The notes: generated by a model from the letters alone, not told the origin. A DNA stretch of 20,801 bases from Neisseriales bacterium (GCA_008017145.1 SSGY01000077.1:1-20801); one strand, 5' to 3'. Positions 8,879 through 16,011 are shown, counted from the first letter of the stretch. A program made the numbers and translations.

Positions 8879-8955
8879 GCGCTCGTAGCTCAACCGGATA
8901 GAGCACCGCCCTTCTAAGGCGGGGGTTACAGGTTCGAGTCCTGTCGGGCGCACCA
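8879..8955 (+). tRNA. tRNA-Arg (anticodon TCT)
   Basis: The acceptor GCGCTCG pairs with CGGGCGC (one T-G wobble). The anticodon stem CCGCC/GGCGG encloses the loop CTTCTAA with anticodon TCT at 8913-8915. The T loop is GGTTCGAGTCC and CCA is encoded. It reads AGA and probably AGG codons. Confidence 0.97.
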
Positions 8956-8970
8956 TTCTCATCATTCAAT

Positions 8971-9047
8971 GGTGGATATAGCTCAGTTGGTAGAGCCCCG
9001 GATTGTGATTCCGGTTGTCGTGGGTTCGAGCCCCATTATCCACCCCA
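8971..9047 (+). tRNA. tRNA-His (anticodon GTG)
   Basis: The acceptor GTGGATA pairs with TATCCAC. The extra G of tRNA-His is encoded at 8971 and pairs with C73 at 9044. The anticodon stem CCGGA/TCCGG holds loop TTGTGAT with anticodon GTG at 9005-9007. CCA is encoded. Confidence 0.97.
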
Positions 9048-9074
9048 TCTTTATTATAGTGATTATTCATTTGT

Positions 9075-9152
9075 CGGGGCGTAGCGCAGTCTGGTTAGCG
9101 CACTTGATTTGGGATCAAGGGGTCGTGAGTTCGAATCCCACCGCCCCGACCA
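9075..9152 (+). tRNA. tRNA-Pro (anticodon TGG), second identical copy
   Basis: Base-for-base identical over all 78 positions, including CCA, to the tRNA-Pro that starts at 8753. The spacers around the two copies are unrelated, so the identity is confined to the tRNA. No strong hairpin terminator follows; an extended -10 promoter begins 45 bases later. Confidence 0.98.
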
Positions 9153-9196
9153 CATTATTTTCATCTTCAATTCAAATAATCAAAAATCTGATTTCA

Positions 9197-9205
9197 TGCT
9201 ATAAT
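9197..9205 (+). promoter_or_regulatory. Extended -10 promoter before the AsmA-family gene
   Basis: TGCTATAAT is a perfect extended -10 box, 31 bases before the ATG at 9237. No convincing -35 box is seen. The predicted leader is about 25 bases and lacks an obvious ribosome-binding site. Confidence 0.55.
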
Positions 9206-9236
9206 CAATTTGTTTCAGTTTATTCAATTAACAACT

Positions 9237-10773
9237 ATGCGTAATTACATAAAATACACTCTCTATTCACTCGGTGGATTAATCATAATAATTCTGCTAA
9301 GTTTTTTTGCACTTACACAGTTAATTAGTCCGGAACGTTATAAGCCTTTAATTTCACAATTAGTAGCTCAAGAAATTGGCGCCAAGTTGACAATAGGTTC
9401 AATTAATTGGGATTTATGGCCATCTCTTGCATTAACTGCTCATAACATTAGCCTGAGTAACAACAATCAAACCTTAAACACCATTAATTAGCGCCAGCAC
9501 TTGTGAAGTTGTTTTGCAACTAAAACCGCTCCTTCATGGTCAGATTCATATTGACAAAGTAATATTACATAATCCCAAACTAAGCTTAATCACGGATGGT
9601 ATCAATACCAATTGGGATTTTGCTATTCCACCAACTAGGCAGAATACCACTATAGTTATGCAACTAAGCAGTATAAAGCTAAAAAATGGCAGCCTTGAAT
9701 ATCAAGATCTAAGTCAGAATCAACATTTTATTTTAAATCCAATTAACCTTACACTTAATAATGGACAAACAGGTTCAATGCGCTATTATACCAATGGCAA
9801 TATCATAAATATTAATCAGGTTGATTATGAGCTAAACGATCAAATTTCTGGCAAATTAGATTTTAACTATGCTGATCTCAATTATTCAGGTAAAGTTGAT
9901 ACTCACAATTTTGCGTTGTATCCATTTTTACGCGGAATTGGGCTAAATCCGACGAGACTCTTTAAAGCTCAGCCCTTACAAAACGCAAACTTCAAAACTA
10001 ATTTTACAGGAACAGGACATAGTTTAAGTTTAACCGACACTATTTTTAAATTTGGATCAAGTACTGCTTATTTAGAGTTGAATGCTATCTTGCTATCTCC
10101 TTTCAAAGCTTACTCCCAATTCCAAGTTGATCAGTTTGAAGCATCAGAATTTGTACCGCTTAATGGTTATCACTTATTAATCTCAAATCTACAAAGCTCG
10201 GGGACAATTAACAATCAAAAAGAGTTCGCTCTTCAGCAAAATCTACGTATCAAGCAATTAACTCTTCAGGGATATAATCTACATGAGCTTTCAAGCCAAA
10301 TCTCTAGTATTCTGAGTAATCCAATTAAACTTATTACGCTTAGCAGTACAATTGCACAAATTAAGGCTAGTGTGAGAGCGACTTCCAGCGATGGAAATAA
10401 AAACTACCAACAACAAAGTAATTTGGGTAGTTTAAGCTGCACAACAAATTATAAATCAGAGATCATCTCTTTTTCTGGATTAAATCTAGCTGGACCTGAT
10501 CTTATTGCCAATGGTAGTGGTAGCTATAATCTTCAATCTAAAAATCTGAACGCCAAAATTAATGCTCGGTTTGTCGCTGACCCAAACAGTTTGACTGGTA
10601 AAGTGGTTTACCCAATAACATTAAGTGGCTATAAAGGACAAAGTCATACTATTGACTGGAATAGCGTTAATAGCCAAATTGCAGGCAATCTTGGCTCATC
10701 AATCGGCAATACCGGAAAAGCAGTTGGTAATGGAGCTAAAACCCTAGGGCAAAAAATTAGTGGCTGGTTTTAA
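9237..10773 (+). pseudogene. AsmA-family protein gene, frameshifted near residue 84
   Basis: An AsmA-like membrane-anchored periplasmic protein, a family linked to outer-membrane assembly and phospholipid transport. From the ATG at 9237 there is one N-terminal membrane helix (residues about 12-30, GGLIIIILLSFFALTQL), then the typical LTIGSINWDLWPSLALTAHNISLS. The frame stops at TAG 9489-9491. The continuation ISASTCEVVLQLKPLLHGQIHIDKV, equally typical of the family, is in the next frame and runs to 10773. The break falls at ATTAATTA, a tandem repeat of ATTA; removing one copy restores about 511 residues. The downstream part has beta-strand-rich repeats and a Gly-rich amphipathic C-terminus. 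It may be a recent mutation, a sequencing error or, less likely, recoding. Confidence 0.8.
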
Positions 10774-10825
10774 TATAATGAGAGCTATATGCAATTTATA
10801 CATTTTTTGATTCTATATAGCTGGC

Positions 10826-11024
10826 TCAGTTATGAGCGGTGGTAGATGATTCTATAAAAAGGCATCTAATGAAATTAAGCACAACTACTCTGGCACCAGT
10901 TTCGGCATTAGCACGAGAAAAATTGCTTTAAATAGGAATAATTAAACAGTACTACCAGCCCACACAGCGCAGTCATAATGCTAATAACGCTGGAGAGAAT
11001 TGGGCGGTAGATAAAAAACTTCAT
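10826..11024 (-). pseudogene. Decayed N-terminal remnant of an RND efflux permease
   Basis: From an ATG at 11024 the minus strand encodes MKFFIYRPILSSVISIM then TALCGLVVLFN, closely resembling the first membrane helix of AcrB/HAE1-type transporters (FFIxRPI at the start). The frame stops at 10908. In the next frame SRANAETGARVVVLNF recalls the GASAET segment that follows in RND proteins, and this runs to a stop at 10826. The conserved stretch between them (the xYPxxxPP region) is missing, the frames disagree and the rest of the roughly 1,000-residue gene is absent. No ribosome site precedes the ATG. The remnant explains most of the 327-base space after the AsmA gene. Confidence 0.4.
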
Positions 11025-11100
11025 GAAATAGTCTGATCTACTTTATAATTTTAAACATTAATCTTAGTTATGTGTTATAGTGGGATCTTTACAGGATACC

Positions 11101-11238
11101 ATGCAAATGAATAATGACGAACTCAACAATGAAATTGAATTGCTAAAGCAAAAACTTGCCGAACAATTAGTAACTATTGATAATCTGGCAAATCGTTTAA
11201 TGATGATTGAGCGAAAGGTCAGAAAACTAGTAAAATAG
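11101..11238 (+). CDS. Short coiled-coil protein, possibly SlyX-like
   Basis: A 45-residue reading frame with ACAGGA just ahead of the ATG at 11101 and an extended -10-like TGTTATAGT at 11073-11081. An alternative ATG is at 11107. The product is a single amphipathic helix with leucine/isoleucine spacing (IELLKQKLAEQ then TIDNLANRLMM) and a basic end (RKVRKLVK). The pattern resembles the coiled coil of SlyX (about 70 residues in E. coli, function unclear), but it is shorter and lacks the proline-rich tail. The promoter and ribosome site favour a real gene. A palindromic repeat begins 18 bases after the stop and may end its transcript. Confidence 0.5.
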   Translation: MQMNNDELNNEIELLKQKLAEQLVTIDNLANRLMMIERKVRKLVK

Positions 11239-11255
11239 TAATTAATACCAATCAT

Positions 11256-11384
11256 ATATACTCATAGTATTTGATTCTTGAACGCGAAAGATTGATAAAA
11301 AAGACGACGCAGTGTAGTGAGAACTACATAAGAAGTCTTTATTGAAATCCGACAAAGTACAAGATTCAAAGACGAAGAGTATAT
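11256..11384. repeat. Long palindromic intergenic repeat, copy A
   Basis: A 129-base imperfect palindrome. The outer arms ATATACTCATAGTATTTGA (then TTCTTG) and, reversed, ATATACTCTTCGTCTTTGA (then ATCTTG) match at about 20 of 25 positions. The inner core at 11301-11339 is a second hairpin closing on GTAGT-GAGA-ACTAC. It aligns nearly end to end with copy B at 15242-15367 and shares the core with copy C. It fills the gap between the convergent SlyX-like gene and the acetyltransferase, where it could act as a two-way terminator. No ORF is carried. Confidence 0.8.
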
Positions 11385-11387
11385 AAT

Positions 11388-11945
11388 CTAAATTTGCCGT
11401 ACTACTTTGCATGGATTACCACAAGCAACGCTATTGGGCGGTATATCCTTGGTAACAACGCTGCCAGCTCCGATTACGCTATTATCACCAATTGTAACAC
11501 CTGGTAGAACAATTACCCCACCACCTAGCCACACTCGGTTACCAATAGTAATTGGTTTTGCCATAAGTTCTAGTGCTGCACGCGCTTGTGGTTCAAGCGG
11601 ATGATAAGCCGTATACAATTGGACATTTGGTGCAAATAACACATCTTCACCAATAGTGACTTTGGCTAAATCTAAAATAGTCAGATTAAAATTCGCATAA
11701 AACCCAGTACCGATAGAAATGTTCACTCCGTAATCACAATGAAAATTTGCTTCAATATGACAGCGCTCACCAACAGACCCTAATAGCTGCTTAAGTAGTT
11801 CACGACGTTCTTCACTATTATCTGCAGGAATTTGATTAAGCTTAAAAGTTAGAGACTGCGCCCTATTTCGAAGAGCTTGAATTTCTGGATCAAAAGCATA
11901 AAAAGGTTCACCATCGTGCATTTTTTGTATTTCTGATTTTTGCAT
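11388..11945 (-). CDS. Maltose/galactoside O-acetyltransferase family protein (left-handed beta-helix)
   Basis: A 185-residue hexapeptide-repeat acetyltransferase of the Maa/LacA/NodL group, which moves acetyl from acetyl-CoA to a sugar hydroxyl. An N-terminal cap (DGEPFYAFDPEIQALRNRA, residues 11-29) is followed by the beta-helix with IGTGFYANFN, the catalytic H115 in TAYHPL, and GNRVWLGGGVIVLPGVTIG then SVIGAGSVVTKDIP. The length matches E. coli Maa (183). I chose the ATG at 11945, preceded by AAAGGATAAA, over an in-frame start ten codons upstream. The natural acceptor is uncertain. Its leader includes palindromic repeat copy C, and an extended -10 box lies just beyond that. Confidence 0.9.
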   Translation of the reverse strand: MQKSEIQKMHDGEPFYAFDPEIQALRNRAQSLTFKLNQIPADNSEERRELLKQLLGSVGERCHIEANFHCDYGVNISIGTGFYANFNLTILDLAKVTIGEDVLFAPNVQLYTAYHPLEPQARAALELMAKPITIGNRVWLGGGVIVLPGVTIGDNSVIGAGSVVTKDIPPNSVACGNPCKVVRQI

Positions 11946-11990
11946 TATTTTATCCTTTGCTGCGTATCTACACATTAAGATTCAGCGATT

Positions 11991-12115
11991 GTAACTACTC
12001 ACTCATAAGCTGCCACAATATGCTGTAAGAGTTAGGAACAAGGCGACGTAGTGTACATGAGAAGTACATGAGGAGCCTTGTGACGAAGCTATTACTGCAT
12101 AGGGTGAGCAGTTAC
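11991..12115. repeat. Long palindromic intergenic repeat, diverged copy C
   Basis: A 125-base nested palindrome. Outer arms GTAACTACTCACTC and GGGTGAGCAGTTAC (positions 11991-12004 and 12102-12115) are complementary at 12 of 14 positions. A middle pair (ATGCTGTAAGAG against CTATTACTGCAT) follows. The core at 12040-12079 (AAGGCGACGTAGTGTACATG, then AGAAGTACATGAGGAGCCTT) matches the cores of copies A and B closely. Outside the core the sequence differs from A and B although the overall size and design are the same. Confidence 0.65.
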
Positions 12116-12120
12116 CAGCT

Positions 12121-12129
12121 ATTATAACA
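12121..12129 (-). promoter_or_regulatory. Extended -10 promoter reading towards the acetyltransferase
   Basis: On the minus strand the sequence is TGTTATAAT, a full extended -10 box. Transcription would start near 12114, at the edge of repeat copy C, so that nearly the whole palindrome would form the acetyltransferase mRNA leader. No good -35 box is seen. Confidence 0.45.
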
Positions 12130-12151
12130 AATCTCATTGCCAACAACACGT

Positions 12152-12157
12152 TATAAT
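12152..12157 (+). promoter_or_regulatory. -10 box before the HI0933-family flavoprotein gene
   Basis: TATAAT lies 31 bases before the ATG at 12189. It is a perfect -10 hexamer but I find no convincing -35 box or TG extension. Confidence 0.4.
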
Positions 12158-12188
12158 ACTGGACTAACTAACCCGCAGAAAATCACAG

Positions 12189-13370
12189 ATGGTGCAAGAA
12201 AATACTTTTGATGTAATTATAATTGGTGCAGGTGCCGCCGGATTAATGTGCGCACAATTTGCCGCGCACGCTGGAAATAAGGTACTAATCCTCGATCACA
12301 GTCATAAATTAGCCGAAAAAATTCGTATTTCCGGTGGTGGGCGCTGCAATTTTACTAATCTAAATGCAGCACCAGAACGCTATATTTCACAAAATAAACA
12401 TTTTGCCACCTCTGCCCTTGCGCGCTATACACCACAACATTTTACCGAATTATTAGATCTGCATAATATTACTTATCATGAGAAAACCCTAGGGCAATTA
12501 TTTTGCGATGAAAAATCACAGCGTATTATTGATTTACTTGATTATTTATGTCGTGAATCTGGTGTTTTGCGTTTGATGGGGGTATCTGTTCAAAATATCA
12601 ATAAAACCGTGCGTGGATTTAGCCTCACGACTAGTCATGGCAAGTTTGATTCTGAAAAGTTAGTCATTGCTACAGGTGGATTAGCCATACCACAAATTGG
12701 TGCAACACCTTTTGGTTATCAAATTGCTGAACAGTTTGGATTAGATATTGTTCCAACTGCTCCAGCCTTAGTACCACTATGTCTCCAACCCCAGCAACTT
12801 AACGAATTTAAAGCACTTGCTGGAATCTCATTTGACAGTGAAACTTCAATTGGTAAAATAAGTTTTCGCGAAAACAGTTTATTTACCCATCGCGGATTGA
12901 GTGGTCCGGCAATATTACAAATTTCTTCTTATTGGCATCCCGGCGACAAATTAAAACTCAATTTACTACCAAATTTGAATATTAGCAACGAAGTAACAAA
13001 TAATCGAGCTTCAAATAAATTATTAAGTAATTTTCTTGCCAGTTATTTCTCGAGCCGCATGGCAGAAAGCTTATGCACTCTATTAAAATGTGATATTCCC
13101 CTAAGTCAATTAAGTAAATCACAAATTAATAATCTTGAGCAGCTAATCCACCACTTTACTCTTACACCAAGTGGTACTGAAGGCTATAAAAAGGCGGAAG
13201 TTACCCGTGGCGGTGTTGCAACAGCTGGGCTTAACTCTAAAACTATGATGGCAAATAATGTAGATGGACTCTACTTTATCGGTGAAGTAGTTGATGTAAC
13301 TGGACATTTAGGCGGGTATAACTTTCAATGGGCATGGGCTTCAGCATATGCAGCAGCCACCAGTTTTTAA
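12189..13370 (+). CDS. NAD(P)/FAD-dependent oxidoreductase, HI0933/YhiN family
   Basis: A 393-residue flavoprotein of the HI0933-like family, whose physiological substrate is not firmly known. The FAD-binding GAGAAG is at 13-18. The family hallmark SGGGRCNFTN is at 48-57. Near the end are VTRGGV and GEVVDVTGHLGGYNFQWAWASA, which complete the FAD site. The length fits the family. The start ATG at 12189 has only a weak upstream ribosome site but lies soon after a TATAAT box. Exonuclease III follows after 17 bases and the HAD hydrolase overlaps that, so the three genes probably form one operon. Confidence 0.92.
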   Translation: MVQENTFDVIIIGAGAAGLMCAQFAAHAGNKVLILDHSHKLAEKIRISGGGRCNFTNLNAAPERYISQNKHFATSALARYTPQHFTELLDLHNITYHEKTLGQLFCDEKSQRIIDLLDYLCRESGVLRLMGVSVQNINKTVRGFSLTTSHGKFDSEKLVIATGGLAIPQIGATPFGYQIAEQFGLDIVPTAPALVPLCLQPQQLNEFKALAGISFDSETSIGKISFRENSLFTHRGLSGPAILQISSYWHPGDKLKLNLLPNLNISNEVTNNRASNKLLSNFLASYFSSRMAESLCTLLKCDIPLSQLSKSQINNLEQLIHHFTLTPSGTEGYKKAEVTRGGVATAGLNSKTMMANNVDGLYFIGEVVDVTGHLGGYNFQWAWASAYAAATSF

Positions 13371-13387
13371 ATAGACAAGGACAATAA

Positions 13388-14149
13388 ATGAAAATAATTA
13401 GTGCTAATTTAAACGGCATTCGCTCGGCACAAAACAAAGGTTTTTTTGAATGGCTAAGCCAAGTTGATGCGGATATAATTTGTCTACAGGAAATCAAAGC
13501 GGATATGAGTGTGATTCCAGTTGAATTACTTAATTTTGCTGGTTACCACTGTGAATTTCACCCAGCAGAAAAAAAAGGCTATAGTGGTGTTGCCATAATG
13601 GCAAAAACTAAGCCAGATAATATTATTGTCGGATTGAATAATCCAGAAATTGATAGTGAAGGACGTTATCTCGAGTTTCAATATGGTAATCTTAGTGTAA
13701 TTTCATTATACTTACCATCTGGCTCAAGCGGTGAAGATAAACAGCAAAAGAAATTTCGCTTCTTGGATTATTATTTGCCAATATTAAAGCAAAATGCCCC
13801 ACAACGCGATTATATAATTTGCGGTGACTGGAATATTGCTCATCAAGAAATTGATCTAAAGAACTGGAAAGGCAATTTGAAGAATTCAGGCTTTCTGCCT
13901 GAAGAACGTGCATGGCTAACCGAACTCTTTAGTCACGGTTATCTGGATGCTTGGCGAACCCTCTACCCAGAAGAACCTGGCTATACTTGGTGGTCCAACC
14001 GCGGGCAGGCTTATGCCAAAGACGTTGGGTGGCGAATTGACTACCACATTATTTCAAATTCTCTAAAAGATAAATTACTCGGAGCACAGATTTATAAAGA
14101 ACAAAAATTCTCAGATCATGCACCGCTTATTATGGAGTACGCATTATGA
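13388..14149 (+). CDS. xth: Exodeoxyribonuclease III / AP endonuclease family protein
   Basis: A base-excision-repair nuclease that cuts DNA at abasic sites and trims 3' ends. The 253 residues contain every active-site element of the exonuclease III family: N7 and N9 in ANLNGIR, E35 in CLQEIK, the D147/N149 pair in GDWN, D218 in RIDYHI, and the D243-H244 pair in SDHAP. AAGGA precedes the ATG at 13388. It resembles the ExoIII-type enzymes of Neisseria, which carry two specialised paralogues; which type this is cannot be told here. The stop overlaps the next start in ATGA, so translation is coupled. Confidence 0.94.
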   Translation: MKIISANLNGIRSAQNKGFFEWLSQVDADIICLQEIKADMSVIPVELLNFAGYHCEFHPAEKKGYSGVAIMAKTKPDNIIVGLNNPEIDSEGRYLEFQYGNLSVISLYLPSGSSGEDKQQKKFRFLDYYLPILKQNAPQRDYIICGDWNIAHQEIDLKNWKGNLKNSGFLPEERAWLTELFSHGYLDAWRTLYPEEPGYTWWSNRGQAYAKDVGWRIDYHIISNSLKDKLLGAQIYKEQKFSDHAPLIMEYAL

Positions 14150-14916
14150 CAAAACTTAAAGCAGTAATTATGGATGGCGATGGCTCAACCATTACTCACG
14201 ATGGAATATTGCCTGACAACCTACGTGAATTAATTGTGACTAATCCGCAAGTTAAATGGATTATGGCAACTGGACGAAGCTTGGACTTATTGCGTCGTTT
14301 ACCGATTATTGATTATCTGAGCACCGATGTACCACATATTGTTGATGGAGGCTCACGCTTGGTTAACCAAAATGGCGAAAGCATTGCTGATTTCTTTATT
14401 TCACATGATGAGATAGACTTATTTTTTAGTCAGCTTGATTTACAGAAAGTAGATTTTCTTTATTATTATCTGGATGAAAAACGTAGTTATATCTACAGTC
14501 AGCAAATTGAACATTGGTCACAACGCCCACAATTTAGTAGCGCACAAGCTACTTCTGACATAGCAATTTATCGGGCGTGGGCAAAAGAAAATCAGCCAAC
14601 TAAGATATTTATTCGCGTTTTACAAGATATAGAGCTAAAAGGGCTGAGTTGGCATCAAAATGAGCGTAATATTGATTTAACTGCTCACGGAGTCAATAAA
14701 GGCAGCACTTGTAGTAAATTACTCACCATGCTAAATCTACACCCCAGTGAAGTAGCTTTTGTTTTTAATGATCGGAATGATTTGCCGTTGGTTGAGCATC
14801 CAGAGCTAAATGAGATTGTCAAAATAAAAGTGGGTGACTACTTACCCGACACACCTGCCGAATTTCATGTAGCCACCCCTTACGATGTTGCTGATGTATT
14901 ACAACAGCTTATTTAG
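14146..14916 (+). CDS. HAD-superfamily hydrolase (Cof-like)
   Basis: A 256-residue HAD phosphatase-like protein. Motif I is DGDGST at 10-15 with nucleophile D10 and acid/base D12, motif II is T42 in ATGRS, the lysine is K185 in GVNKGS, and motif IV is NDRNDLP at 208-214. The catalytic residues are kept, but motif I has Gly-Asp-Gly-Ser where DLDGT is usual, and motif IV starts ND rather than GD, so its substrate may differ from that of the other HAD protein in the window. It overlaps exonuclease III by four bases (ATGA), which suggests a shared transcript. Its last eight bases overlap the end of the convergent secreted-protein gene. Confidence 0.85.
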   Translation: MTKLKAVIMDGDGSTITHDGILPDNLRELIVTNPQVKWIMATGRSLDLLRRLPIIDYLSTDVPHIVDGGSRLVNQNGESIADFFISHDEIDLFFSQLDLQKVDFLYYYLDEKRSYIYSQQIEHWSQRPQFSSAQATSDIAIYRAWAKENQPTKIFIRVLQDIELKGLSWHQNERNIDLTAHGVNKGSTCSKLLTMLNLHPSEVAFVFNDRNDLPLVEHPELNEIVKIKVGDYLPDTPAEFHVATPYDVADVLQQLI

Positions 14917-15184
14917 AGAATTTAAATACATCGCTACCTGAAACTTGGTTCAGGTTAACCTTTAATGCACTGTTTTTAGCTAAAATTGCTGCTTGACAAG
15001 TTTTAGCTTTAGCGGCTTGATCTGCAGAATAGTTAAGTGTAACTTCAGTACGATTATGACTAGCTAACTTATCAGTAACTTTTTGTGCTATCTTACTGCA
15101 ATCAGCATTTGCAGCTGGTGCTGAAGAATTGGCAGCATAAGCAAGGCTAGAAGCCGCCAATAATACAACTAATAATTTTTTCAT
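14909..15184 (-). CDS. Small secreted protein with two cysteines, unknown function
   Basis: A 91-residue protein with a signal peptide (MKKLLVVLLAASSLAYA, cleavage near residue 17). The mature part has a short Ala/Asn/Ser-rich start and two cysteines, C29 and C63, that could form one disulfide, with a helical Ala/Lys-rich middle. AAAAGGA lies seven bases before the ATG at 15184. Its stop codon overlaps that of the convergent HAD hydrolase gene by eight bases, so both genes share their last codons on opposite strands. A palindromic repeat lies upstream. No family is recognised. Confidence 0.75.
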   Translation of the reverse strand: MKKLLVVLLAASSLAYAANSSAPAANADCSKIAQKVTDKLASHNRTEVTLNYSADQAAKAKTCQAAILAKNSALKVNLNQVSGSDVFKFSK

Positions 15185-15241
15185 TTTAAATCCTTTTAAA
15201 CATAATTAAAATTAAATAAATAAGCAAGATAAAAATCTTAT

Positions 15242-15367
15242 ATATACTCGTAGTATTTGATTCTTGGGCGCGAGGGATTGATAAAAAGACGAGGATGTGT
15301 ACTCAGAAGTACATGACGAGTCTTTTTTAAAATCCGACAAAGTCCAAGATTCAAAAACGATGAGTAT
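15242..15367. repeat. Long palindromic intergenic repeat, copy B
   Basis: A 126-base palindrome in the same orientation as copy A and very similar throughout: the start ATATACTCGTAGTATTTGAT, the core at 15286-15324 (AAGACGAGGATGTGTA, ending GACGAGTCTT) and the end CAAGATTCAAAAACGATGAG. The outer and inner arms pair as in copy A. It lies between the thioesterase stop and the secreted-protein start, both on the minus strand, so it sits at the 3' end of one transcript and ahead of the other. Confidence 0.8.
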
Positions 15368-15373
15368 GTAACT

Positions 15374-15775
15374 CTATAAATGATGGATTGCCTCTGGCGG
15401 CAATACCGTAACTTTATTTTTAAAATCATACCACATGATCAATGAAGTACATGTACCATAAATAACATCTAAATCATTCGCGGACTTCATAATTTGTTCC
15501 ATGTAAACTTTTTTCCGATCAACATTAACCAAATAGGTTTCAATTAAAATAGTCTCTGGATAAGTCACCTGTTTTTTAAAATTAAATGAAGTATCCAGCA
15601 AAATTGGCGCATTGTCAGCTGATGCAGAATAGTCTAAATTATATGCACGAAGTAATTCAAAACGTGCTTCCTGAACATATAAAAAATAACTAGTATTATT
15701 CAGATGTCCATAAGCATCCATATCGCCCCAGCGAATGGCAAACTCTTGCGAGTGGAGTAATTTTTTATTGCTCAT
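15374..15775 (-). CDS. Acyl-CoA thioesterase, 4-hydroxybenzoyl-CoA thioesterase-like hot-dog protein
   Basis: A 133-residue single hot-dog domain protein that should hydrolyse acyl-CoA or acyl-carrier thioesters. The signature RWGDMDAYGHLNNTSYF is at residues 15-31, with the likely catalytic aspartate D20 and the GHLNN turn, followed by QEARFELLRA, the start of the long central helix. The length is that of the family. No clear ribosome site precedes the ATG at 15775, which lies five bases after the stop of the small secreted protein gene, so it probably depends on coupled translation. The natural substrate cannot be told. Confidence 0.87.
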   Translation of the reverse strand: MSNKKLLHSQEFAIRWGDMDAYGHLNNTSYFLYVQEARFELLRAYNLDYSASADNAPILLDTSFNFKKQVTYPETILIETYLVNVDRKKVYMEQIMKSANDLDVIYGTCTSLIMWYDFKNKVTVLPPEAIHHL

Positions 15776-15780
15776 AGTTT

Positions 15781-15978
15781 TTAGTTAGCGGTCGTAGCTT
15801 TGCTTTTAGCTTCAGCTGCAGCTTTTTGTGCAGCAGCTTGAGCAGCATTACATTCCACTTGTGTTTTTGTTTTCAAACAATCTGTCATGGCTTGTTGTTC
15901 TGCAGCCTGTGTTGCTGCTGAAGCAGCAAATACTGAACCAACACCTAAAATCAATAATGACAATAATAATTTTTTCAT
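15781..15978 (-). CDS. Small alanine-rich secreted protein, unknown function
   Basis: A 65-residue protein with a signal peptide (residues 1-18, ending SVFA) and a 47-residue mature part that is about one-third alanine with Gln, Lys and Glu: a probable single helix with two cysteines, C34 and C43. The ATG at 15978 has AGAGG seven bases upstream; an in-frame GTG two codons earlier lies within the ribosome-site spacing. A good promoter lies at 16012-16040. The thioesterase gene follows after five bases. It resembles in design, but not in sequence, the two other small secreted proteins here. A periplasmic location is inferred. Confidence 0.7.
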   Translation of the reverse strand: MKKLLLSLLILGVGSVFAASAATQAAEQQAMTDCLKTKTQVECNAAQAAAQKAAAEAKSKATTAN

Positions 15979-16011
15979 AAACACACCTCTTTAAAAAATA
16001 TAATAATCGCT

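Noticed and set aside
8969..9244. An open frame of 91 codons across the tRNA-His and second tRNA-Pro genes
   Set aside because: It is an accident of reading through two clear tRNA genes; it has no ribosome site and no protein-like composition.
10783..10822. An 8-bp inverted repeat AGCTATAT/ATATAGCT after the AsmA gene
   Set aside because: The arms are AT-rich, the loop is 24 bases and there is no T run, so it could arise by chance and is not a convincing terminator.
11256..11384. Palindromic repeats as miniature elements mobilised by the IS630 transposase at the right edge
   Set aside because: The repeat ends (ATATACTC) do not resemble the sequence at the IS630 end near 20640-20660, so no relationship can be shown.
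15242..15367. The repeats as neisserial NEMIS/Correia elements
   Set aside because: Their size is similar, but the known terminal sequences of those elements are not present.
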